A DNA stretch of 5,778 nt. Source: Stenotrophomonas maltophilia (GTDB lineage: Bacteria; Pseudomonadota; Gammaproteobacteria; Xanthomonadales; Xanthomonadaceae). Each line of letters begins with the position of its first letter. The stretch's first letter is position 1. This document shows, piece after piece, positions 1-5,778 of this stretch. The stretch is taken from NCBI GenBank assembly GCA_002386405.1, contig DGIP01000083.1:1-5778 (forward strand). Reading direction: 5' to 3'. A program made the translations under genes and the position numbers. The notes beneath the pieces were generated by a model. The model was not told the DNA's origin. It was given only the letters and a program-made list of their open reading frames with translations, and did not search any database.

Positions 1-1
1 C

Positions 2-460
2 ACCGTGGTGACCGCGCCGCGACCGGGCGGCACCGCGCCCACGCCGGCGCCTGCGCCGACCCCGTCGCCGACCACCGCGATCAAGAGCAACATCAGCTGG
101 CGCTGGCCGGCCGATGGTGCCGTCGTCGGTCGCTTCGTCGGTGCCGATGTCACCAAGCAGGGCGTGGATATCGCCGGCAGCAGCGGCCAGCCGGTGCGCG
201 CCACCGCGCCGGGCGTGGTGGTCTATTCCGGCGCCGGCCTGGTCGGTTTCGGCGAGCTGATCATCGTCAAGCACAGCGACCAGTGGCTGTCGGCCTATGG
301 CCACAACCGCAAGCGGCTGGTCAATGAAGGCCAGAGCGTCAAGGCCGGCGAGCAGATCGCCGAGATGGGCCGTACCGGCACCACCCGCGACATGCTGCAC
401 TTCGAGATCCGCTACAACGGCAAGCCGGTAGACCCGCTGCTGTACCTGCCGCCTAAATGA
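2..460 (+). CDS. nlpD: NlpD-like murein hydrolase activator, LytM/M23 domain (3' part only)
   Basis: The left edge cuts this gene; the reading frame is open from base 2 and stops with TGA at 458-460. The visible part begins with a Pro/Ala/Thr-rich linker (about nt 20-80), then a complete C-terminal LytM (peptidase M23, PF01551) domain ending in LLYLPPK, close to the E. coli NlpD ending RYLPQR. Two of the usual zinc ligands are missing: the HxxxD histidine is Gln (nt 158-160, QGVD) and the first His of HxH is Met (nt 392-394, MLHFEIR). The YGH histidine (nt 302-304) remains. By family knowledge such degenerate LytM proteins do not cut peptidoglycan but activate amidases (AmiC in E. coli) at the division septum. 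The N-terminal signal, lipobox and LysM domain expected of NlpD would lie outside the window, so they are not confirmed. A GTG at base 5 is not the real start. The gene converges on the Mth938-like gene. Confidence 0.88.
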   Translation, partial: TVVTAPRPGGTAPTPAPAPTPSPTTAIKSNISWRWPADGAVVGRFVGADVTKQGVDIAGSSGQPVRATAPGVVVYSGAGLVGFGELIIVKHSDQWLSAYGHNRKRLVNEGQSVKAGEQIAEMGRTGTTRDMLHFEIRYNGKPVDPLLYLPPK

Positions 461-464
461 TCGC

Positions 465-525
465 GCAGCCACGCAGGGCGTGGCTCTACGTCATCTGCCG
501 GTAGAGCCACGCCCTGCGTGGCTGC
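465..525. repeat. Inverted pair of SMAG-type (GTAG) REP palindromes
   Basis: Two 25-bp copies are perfect reverse complements: 465-489 (minus orientation) and 501-525 (plus orientation), separated by 11 bp (490-500). Each copy reads GTAG, an 8-bp stem AGCCACGC/GCGTGGCT around a CCT loop, then GC. The GTAG ends face each other. This fits the SMAG repeats known to be very abundant in Stenotrophomonas maltophilia, which are REP-like elements thought to be mobilised by RAYT (Y1-type) transposases. The pair starts 4 nt after the nlpD stop, so it would be transcribed as nlpD 3' UTR. RNA could fold either into two short hairpins or into one long 25-bp hairpin, possibly affecting mRNA stability. The fold and geometry are seen directly; the family name is from memory, and function is inference. 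Confidence 0.85.
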
Positions 526-545
526 AGCTTCCGGACGATCGACAC

Positions 546-571
546 AAAAAAGGCTGCCAACGGCAGCCTTT
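546..571. terminator. Intrinsic terminator, probably bidirectional
   Basis: A perfect stem AAAGGCTGCC (549-558) / GGCAGCCTTT (562-571) closes an AAC loop. The A-run at 546-551 gives a six-U tail for minus-strand transcripts, so it is best suited to ending the yhbY / Mth938-like transcript whose last stop is at 593. On the plus strand the U tail is only three before CC, so it would end nlpD transcripts less efficiently. Its position between two convergent genes fits shared use. Confidence 0.85.
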
Positions 572-592
572 CCTGAACGAAAACAACGAATT

Positions 593-988
593 TCAGCCCG
601 GCAGCAGGATCGCCGCGGCCACCTTGCGGCTCTCGCTGGCCAGCAGGTTGAAGGTCCGGGCCGCCGCCGCATTGGTCATCACTTCGATGCCGATGTTGCG
701 GGTCAGGCAGGCCCCCATCACGGCGGCGGACGGGAACAGCTGCGTCGCCCCGGTGCCCAGGATCACCAGCTCCGGCGCCAGCGCCAGGATCGGTGCCAGG
801 TCTTCCGGGGTCAGTTCCCTGGCAGTGGCCGGTGCCGGCCAGGCCTCCACCAGCGTGTGCGGGGTCACGATGAAGCTCTGGCCCAGCTCGCGGGTACGGA
901 CCTGCTCGCGGTCTTCCAGCACCACCGAACCCGTGCCGACGGCGCGGAACGCATAGGCGTAATCGGGGATTTCGTGGTTCAGCTGCAT
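593..988 (-). CDS. Mth938-like / DUF498 domain protein
   Basis: A 131-aa protein with the Mth938-like fold (PF04430, DUF498; the family that includes human AAMDC and NDUFAF3). Recognisable features are the central PELVILGTG segment (residues 72-80), the LFPS motif (84-87), and the C-terminal block around TNAAAARTFNLLASE (105-119) followed by RKVAAAILLPG. The whole protein is one domain of usual length with no signal peptide or membrane segment, so it should be cytosolic. The biochemical role of bacterial members is not established; NDUFAF3 assists complex I assembly in mitochondria, but I would not transfer that function. It lies 5 nt downstream of yhbY on the same strand and has no visible Shine-Dalgarno (TGCTTCCGCGCGG... 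precedes it), so it probably depends on co-transcription and translational coupling with yhbY. Family assignment is confident; function is unknown. Confidence 0.85.
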   Translation of the reverse strand: MQLNHEIPDYAYAFRAVGTGSVVLEDREQVRTRELGQSFIVTPHTLVEAWPAPATARELTPEDLAPILALAPELVILGTGATQLFPSAAVMGACLTRNIGIEVMTNAAAARTFNLLASESRKVAAAILLPG

Positions 989-993
989 CGCGA

Positions 994-1299
994 TCAGCCG
1001 CGCGGAAGCACGATCTGGCGCTGTTCCTTGCTGGGGCGGTAAAGCACGGCCACGTGGCCGATGCGCTGCACCAGCGCACTGTCGGAGGCCTGGACCAGCT
1101 CGGCGATCATGGCGTCGCGGGCATCGCGGTCTTCCGCGCCCACCTTCACCTTGATCAGTTCATGGCGCTCCAGGACTTCGTCCAGTTCAGCCAGGAAGGC
1201 CGGCGTGACCCCCTTGCCGCCGATCTGCAGCAGGGCTTTCAGATCATGGGCTTGGCCGCGGAGGAAGCGGGTCTGGGACGAGGTCAGGACAATAGACAT
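994..1299 (-). CDS. yhbY: YhbY, CRM-domain ribosome assembly RNA-binding protein
   Basis: A 101-aa protein of the CRM (chloroplast RNA splicing and ribosome maturation) family, PF01985, which binds 23S rRNA in pre-50S particles. The order matches E. coli YhbY: an N-terminal LTSSQTRFLRGQAHDLKALLQIG segment (residues 5-27, seen as helix then strand), the GxxG RNA-binding loop GGKG (27-30), then HELIKVKVG (46-54) and a C-terminal VAVLYRP strand (83-89). Length is normal for the single-domain bacterial form. It is divergent from rlmE, as in E. coli, and heads a two-gene minus-strand unit with the Mth938-like gene. No good Shine-Dalgarno precedes the ATG (CTTGTTCCTGA is upstream), but the alignment to the family begins at this Met, so the start is likely right. 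Confidence 0.92.
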   Translation of the reverse strand: MSIVLTSSQTRFLRGQAHDLKALLQIGGKGVTPAFLAELDEVLERHELIKVKVGAEDRDARDAMIAELVQASDSALVQRIGHVAVLYRPSKEQRQIVLPRG

Positions 1300-1364
1300 T
1301 CAGGAACAAGCGGTTAACTGGGGCGATCAGGGTATCATGACCACCCCGTCCGGCCCTATCTCCA
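1300..1364. promoter_or_regulatory. Divergent yhbY / rlmE promoter region (tentative)
   Basis: These 65 bp separate the start codons of yhbY (-) and rlmE (+), so both promoters should lie here or extend into the neighbouring genes. On the plus strand TATCAT at 1333-1338 matches five of six bases of a -10 box and would place an rlmE start of transcription near 1345, giving a leader of about 20 nt. I cannot find a good -35 at the right spacing; TTAACT at 1314-1319 is only 13 bp away. No convincing minus-strand promoter could be picked out. Confidence 0.3.
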
Positions 1365-1997
1365 ATGGTTTCCCGCAGCAAGAGCAGCCAACGCTGGTTG
1401 AAAGAACACTTCGCCGACCCCTTCGTGAAGAAGGCCCAGGCCGAGGGCATGCGCTCGCGCGCGGCCTACAAGCTGGAGGAGCTGCTCGCGCGCGACCGGC
1501 TGCTGAAGCCGCACATGGTGGTAGTCGACCTGGGCGCCGCCCCGGGCGGCTGGTCGCAGCAGGTCCGGCGCCAGATCGGCGACACCGGCCGGGTGCTGGC
1601 CCTGGACATCCTGGAGATGCCGCCGCTGGCCGGCGTGGAGTTCCTTCACGGGGACTTCAGGGAGCAGGCCGTCCTATCGCAGTTTGAAGCCATGCTCGGG
1701 GATCAGCCGGTAGACCTTGTGCTCTCGGATATGGCCCCCAATAAAAGTGGTATGGACGCGGTAGACCAGCCGCGGATGATGCACCTTGCCGAGTTGGCGC
1801 TGGATTTTGCCGACAACCATCTCAAGCCGGGTGGCGCGTTCCTGATCAAGCTGTTCCAGGGCGTGGGCTTTGACGACTACGTGCGCGAGATGCGCCGCCG
1901 GTACGACAAGGTCGTGATCCGCAAGCCTGAAGCGTCCCGGAAGCGCTCGCCCGAGGTGTATGCCTTGGGGCAGGGCAAACGCACCCAGATCAAGTAA
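1365..1997 (+). CDS. rlmE: RlmE (FtsJ/RrmJ), 23S rRNA 2'-O-methyltransferase
   Basis: A 210-aa SAM-dependent methyltransferase that makes Um2552 in the A-loop of 23S rRNA, a late step of 50S maturation. It aligns over its full length with E. coli RrmJ (209 aa). The SAM-binding motif I is [13 protein letters not shown] (residues 53-65), and D81 follows strand 2. The K-D-K-E catalytic set is intact: K36 (RAAYKLEEL), D122 (SDMAPN), K162 (LIKLFQG) and E197 (SPEVY), each two residues lower than the E. coli K38, D124, K164 and E199. No membrane segment; cytosolic. The ATG at 1365 gives the family-like N-terminus ([10 protein letters not shown]); no Shine-Dalgarno is visible (CCCTATCTCCA precedes it). 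It lies directly upstream of ftsH, the conserved rlmE-ftsH arrangement, and may share its transcript. Confidence 0.96.
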   Translation: MVSRSKSSQRWLKEHFADPFVKKAQAEGMRSRAAYKLEELLARDRLLKPHMVVVDLGAAPGGWSQQVRRQIGDTGRVLALDILEMPPLAGVEFLHGDFREQAVLSQFEAMLGDQPVDLVLSDMAPNKSGMDAVDQPRMMHLAELALDFADNHLKPGGAFLIKLFQGVGFDDYVREMRRRYDKVVIRKPEASRKRSPEVYALGQGKRTQIK

Positions 1998-2026
1998 GCT
2001 CAACCATACCAATTGCGTCAGGCATT

Positions 2027-2041
2027 AGAGGAACACCGGAG
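2027..2041 (+). promoter_or_regulatory. Ribosome binding site(s) deciding the ftsH start
   Basis: Two purine tracts precede ftsH: AGAGGA at 2027-2032 and GGAG at 2038-2041. GGAG is 9 nt from the ATG at 2051 but only 3 nt from the ATG at 2045, which favours 2051. AGAGGA is 12 nt from the 2045 ATG, rather far. The intergenic 1998-2050 is AT-richer than its surroundings, but I could not identify a convincing sigma-70 or heat-shock promoter in it. Confidence 0.6.
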
Positions 2042-2050
2042 CCAATGAGG

Positions 2051-3994
<1,944 letters not shown>

Positions 3995-4012
3995 GTTGAA
4001 CCGATGACAGAC

Positions 4013-4043
4013 GAAGGCCGGGGCAACCCGGCCTTCTTCGTTT
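4013..4043 (+). terminator. Rho-independent terminator after ftsH
   Basis: A perfect 10-bp stem GAAGGCCGGG (4013-4022) / CCCGGCCTTC (4027-4036) closes a GCAA tetraloop (GNRA type), followed by TTCGTTT. It starts 18 nt after the ftsH stop. The U tract is interrupted but the stem is very strong. It separates the rlmE-ftsH unit from the two small genes and folP, so those may need their own promoter or live on read-through. Confidence 0.85.
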
Positions 4044-4066
4044 CCTTCCCGCCTGACCGCCGTTCC

Positions 4067-4070
4067 GGAG
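4067..4070 (+). promoter_or_regulatory. Ribosome binding site of the 60-aa membrane protein
   Basis: GGAG lies 5 nt before the ATG at 4076. This decides the start: the longer in-frame ATG at 4004 would put the first 24 codons through the ftsH terminator hairpin and has no comparable ribosome site. Confidence 0.75.
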
Positions 4071-4075
4071 TTGCC

Positions 4076-4258
4076 ATGTCCACCCCGCCGCCGCAGATAT
4101 CCCACACCACCGAAATCGTGATCGCCACGGTGGTCGGCGCCGCGGTCGGCGTGCTCAGCGGGAACTACCTGCTTGGCGGCATCGTCGGCATCGTGCTCGG
4201 CATTGGCCTGAGCGTGGCCAAGACCCTGTACGTGGACCGCAAGCGCCGCCGGCGCTGA
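4076..4258 (+). CDS. Small glycine-rich two-helix membrane protein, function unknown
   Basis: A 60-aa protein I cannot assign to a named family. It has a short polar N-terminus (STPPPQISHTTE), then an almost continuous hydrophobic stretch at residues 14-53 that reads as two membrane helices (about 14-29 and 32-48) with a tight turn around GNY (29-31). Small residues are spaced like glycine zippers (G21, G25; G34, G35, G38, G42, G44), suggesting close helix packing or oligomerisation. The end DRKRRRR is strongly basic, and by the positive-inside rule points to both termini on the cytoplasmic side, although the N-terminus is not basic. ATG 4076 is chosen for its GGAG and because the upstream ATG at 4004 precedes the terminator. 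Codon use and GC match the neighbours. It sits between ftsH and an exported-protein gene, where E. coli has nothing. It is probably a real gene, supported by the ribosome site and coherent topology. Confidence 0.72.
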   Translation: MSTPPPQISHTTEIVIATVVGAAVGVLSGNYLLGGIVGIVLGIGLSVAKTLYVDRKRRRR

Positions 4259-4265
4259 GCCCTTG

Positions 4266-4319
4266 CGGCCGCGCGCCGCGCCCGGCACGATGCGCAGGCA
4301 CGGTCGCACCGCGCGGCCG
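4266..4319. repeat. 10-bp GC-only inverted repeat between the two small genes
   Basis: CGGCCGCGCG at 4266-4275 and its exact complement CGCGCGGCCG at 4310-4319 flank a 34-nt loop. There is no T-run after the right arm, so it does not look like a standard intrinsic terminator. It ends 14 nt before the purine-rich ribosome site of the next gene. It could be a leader hairpin, a weak terminator of the 60-aa gene, or chance in GC-rich DNA. Confidence 0.45.
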
Positions 4320-4332
4320 TGAACATCATTCC

Positions 4333-4339
4333 AGGGGGA
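4333..4339 (+). promoter_or_regulatory. Strong ribosome binding site of the exported protein
   Basis: AGGGGGA lies 4 nt before ATG 4344 and supports that start over the in-frame ATG at 4356 (Met5). Confidence 0.7.
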
Positions 4340-4343
4340 ATAC

Positions 4344-4838
4344 ATGCGTCATTCGATGCGCGCGGCTGCTGCCGCGCTGCTGTGCTGTGCCACGCCCGCG
4401 TTCGCGGCCACCGTCCACGTGCAGGACCCGGTGCCGTTCTCCGAAACGTCCTACATCGCCGACAACATCAAGGCCGAATGCCGGATGGGCGCGCAGCTTG
4501 GGACCGCGCTGGGCAACAGCGCGCCGGACTTCGGCAACACCATCGCCTTCGACGAGCAGCTGGCCACCGAAGGCCGGGTGCTGAAGCTGGAGATCGTGGA
4601 GGCGCAGAGCGCCCGCACCGGCTACAACCACTACAAGTCCGCCACCGTGCGCGGCGTGTTGATGGACGACGGGCAGAAGGTGGCGGCGGTGACGGCGCGG
4701 CGGATTTCGCGCGGTGGTCCCGGCGGCCTGTTCAAGGGCTCCTGCGACGTGCTCCAGCGCGTGGTCACCGCCATCGGCAACGACCTCGCCGAGTGGCTGG
4801 CCAACCCGACCGACGAGGCCAAGCTGGGCGATTTCTAG
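4344..4838 (+). CDS. Exported protein of unknown function with signal peptide
   Basis: A 164-aa protein that I do not recognise as a named family. Residues 1-21 form a Sec signal peptide: RHSMR positive start, AAAAALLCCATP hydrophobic core, and AFA just before the likely cut after A21. C14 and C15 lie in the core and are not a good lipobox, so a soluble periplasmic protein is more likely than a lipoprotein. The mature part (about 143 aa) has just two cysteines, C46 and C134, which could form a disulfide. The middle looks like beta strands (VLKLEIVEAQSA 79-90, SATVRGVLMDDGQKVAAVTARRIS 99-122), then a Gly-rich turn (GGPGGLFKGSC 124-134) and a final helix (VLQRVVTAIGNDLAEWL 136-152). That alternation resembles small secreted or envelope alpha/beta proteins, but I do not assign a fold. 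A strong ribosome site precedes it. Composition matches neighbours, with no sign of recent transfer. Confidence 0.8.
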   Translation: MRHSMRAAAAALLCCATPAFAATVHVQDPVPFSETSYIADNIKAECRMGAQLGTALGNSAPDFGNTIAFDEQLATEGRVLKLEIVEAQSARTGYNHYKSATVRGVLMDDGQKVAAVTARRISRGGPGGLFKGSCDVLQRVVTAIGNDLAEWLANPTDEAKLGDF

Positions 4839-4872
4839 CCCGCCAGGCACTGCGGGCCGCGGGTTATCGGGG

Positions 4873-4901
4873 TACGCCGGCGTAAACTAGGCGCTGGCGT
4901 A
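4873..4901. promoter_or_regulatory. Palindrome with extra half-site upstream of folP (possible operator)
   Basis: TACGCCGGCGTA at 4873-4884 is a perfect 12-bp palindrome, and a further GGCGTA half-site lies at 4896-4901, 17 bp after the start of the first GGCGTA. The right half overlaps TAAACT (4883-4888), a weak -10-like hexamer, and no good -35 was found. The site lies 16-44 nt before the folP start codon. A regulator or stem-loop is possible; a 12-bp palindrome can also occur by chance. Confidence 0.35.
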
Positions 4902-4916
4902 TTTCGTGGAAGGCCC

Positions 4917-5778
4917 ATGTTCGATACTTCTCCCCAGCTGGACTGCGGCGGCCGCGTGCTGCGGCTGGACCGCCCGCGCGTCATGGGCATCGTCAACGTC
5001 ACCCCGGATTCGTTCTCGGATGGTGGCGCGCACGACAGTACCGAAGCGGCGGTCGCCCATGGCCTGCAACTGGTGGCCGAAGGCGCCGACCTGCTCGACA
5101 TCGGTGGTGAATCGACCCGGCCCGGTGCCGCGCCGGTAGCGCTCGACGAGGAGCTGCGCCGGGTGGTCCCGGTGATCGAACAGCTTGTGCGCCAGACCCA
5201 GGTGCCGATCAGCATCGACACCTTCAAGCCGGAGGTGATGCGCGCGGCGGTGGCCGCCGGTGCCGGCATGATCAACGACATCCATGCGCTGCGGCAGGAC
5301 GGGGCATTGGCCGCCGCCGCCGAGCTGGGCGTGCCGGTGGTGCTGATGCACATGCAGGGCGAACCCGGCAGCATGCAGGACACCCCGCACTACGACGATG
5401 TCGTGGCCGAGGTGCACCGGTTCCTGGTCGATCGGATGTTCTCGGCCGAAATGGCCGGCATCTCGAAGAAGAACCTGGTGATCGACCTGGGCTTCGGCTT
5501 CGGCAAGACCACCGAACACAACATGATCCTGCTGGCGCGCTCGGCGCGCTTCCTGGAACTGGGCGTGCCGATGCTGGCCGGGCTGTCGCGCAAGCGCAGC
5601 ATCGGCGAATTGACTGGCCGCGAGGCGCCGCGCGATCGCGTGGCCGGCTCGGTCGCCGCGCACCTGGTCGCCGCCCAGCGCGGCGCGACGATCCTGCGCG
5701 TGCATGACGTCGCTGCCACCGTGGACGCACTGAAGGTGTGGGCGGCGGTCGATGCGGTACCGATGCCGCGGGTGGATG
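4917..5778 (+). CDS. folP: Dihydropteroate synthase (3' end cut by window edge)
   Basis: FolP condenses 6-hydroxymethyl-7,8-dihydropterin diphosphate with p-aminobenzoate to give dihydropteroate in folate synthesis; it is the sulfonamide target. A TIM-barrel, cytosolic. From ATG 4917, 287 codons are open to the edge with no stop, and E. coli FolP is 282 aa, so probably only a few residues are missing. Motifs: MGIVNVTPDSFSDGG (23-37), DIGGESTRPGA (61-71), SIDT (99-102), NDI (120-122), LMHMQG (143-148), GFGFGK (192-197), SRK (224-226) and RVHD (261-264). The catalytic and pterin-site residues N27, D101, N120, K226, R261 and H263 are seen. Two positions differ from E. coli: DLGFGFGK instead of DPGFGFGK (L191) and NDIH instead of NDIR (H123). 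GTGGAAGG at 4906-4913 is the ribosome site, rather close to the ATG. In E. coli folP follows ftsH directly and precedes glmM; here two extra genes and a terminator intervene. Confidence 0.97.
   Translation, partial: MFDTSPQLDCGGRVLRLDRPRVMGIVNVTPDSFSDGGAHDSTEAAVAHGLQLVAEGADLLDIGGESTRPGAAPVALDEELRRVVPVIEQLVRQTQVPISIDTFKPEVMRAAVAAGAGMINDIHALRQDGALAAAAELGVPVVLMHMQGEPGSMQDTPHYDDVVAEVHRFLVDRMFSAEMAGISKKNLVIDLGFGFGKTTEHNMILLARSARFLELGVPMLAGLSRKRSIGELTGREAPRDRVAGSVAAHLVAAQRGATILRVHDVAATVDALKVWAAVDAVPMPRVD

Noticed and set aside
1061..1687. Plus-strand open frame of 208 codons across yhbY and the rlmE 5' half
   Set aside because: It runs antisense to yhbY and out of frame with rlmE, both clearly real; the product is Arg/Ala/Pro-rich with no domain.
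1998..2050. A dedicated ftsH promoter, possibly heat-shock type
   Set aside because: The gap is AT-richer, but the best hexamers (TCAACC at 2000-2005, CATTAG at 2023-2028) match only three of six bases each, and no CTTGAA / CCCCATNT heat-shock pair is seen.
4004..4075. N-terminal extension of the 60-aa membrane protein from ATG 4004
   Set aside because: These codons cross the ftsH terminator hairpin and lack a ribosome site, while ATG 4076 has GGAG 5 nt upstream.
4838..4857. Hairpin GCCCGC / GCGGGC just after the exported-protein stop as a terminator
   Set aside because: The stem is only 6 bp with an 8-nt loop and has no T-run after it, so it is too weak to call.
4887..5705. Minus-strand open frame of 272 codons opposite folP
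   Set aside because: It is antisense to an intact FolP whose motifs are all in the plus frame; the product is His/Asp/Arg-rich shadow sequence.

Overview
The window looks like chromosomal housekeeping DNA from a high-GC gammaproteobacterium of the Xanthomonadaceae, most likely Stenotrophomonas. The evidence is the core gene order (yhbY divergent from rlmE-ftsH-...-folP, as in E. coli), the codon bias, and a pair of short palindromes with a GTAG end downstream of nlpD. Those palindromes match my knowledge of the SMAG family of REP-like repeats from Stenotrophomonas maltophilia. The species is an inference; no rRNA or other decisive marker is present.

Layout from left to right. (1) The 3' end of an nlpD-like gene (+) encodes a Pro-rich linker and a catalytically degenerate LytM domain. 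(2) A convergent intergenic region of 132 bp holds the inverted SMAG-type pair and an intrinsic terminator. (3) Two minus-strand genes follow, yhbY and then a Mth938/DUF498 family gene, only 5 nt apart. (4) A 65-bp divergent spacer separates yhbY from rlmE (+). (5) ftsH (+) begins about 50 nt after rlmE and ends in a strong hairpin with a GCAA loop. (6) Two small plus-strand genes lie between ftsH and folP: a 60-aa glycine-rich membrane protein and a 164-aa exported protein with two mature-part cysteines. Neither has an E. coli counterpart at this position. (7) folP (+), dihydropteroate synthase, runs off the right edge with no stop codon.

Functional themes are 50S ribosome maturation (YhbY and RlmE, divergently transcribed), membrane proteolysis (FtsH), cell-wall amidase activation (NlpD) and folate synthesis (FolP). 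I see no phage, IS element, CRISPR array, tRNA, rRNA or defence/toxin module. Most of the window is conserved and ordinary. The parts worth a second look are the SMAG pair, the two unassigned genes between ftsH and folP, the palindrome with an extra half-site just upstream of folP, and substitutions at normally conserved FolP positions. I did not find convincing evidence of a novel multi-gene system.
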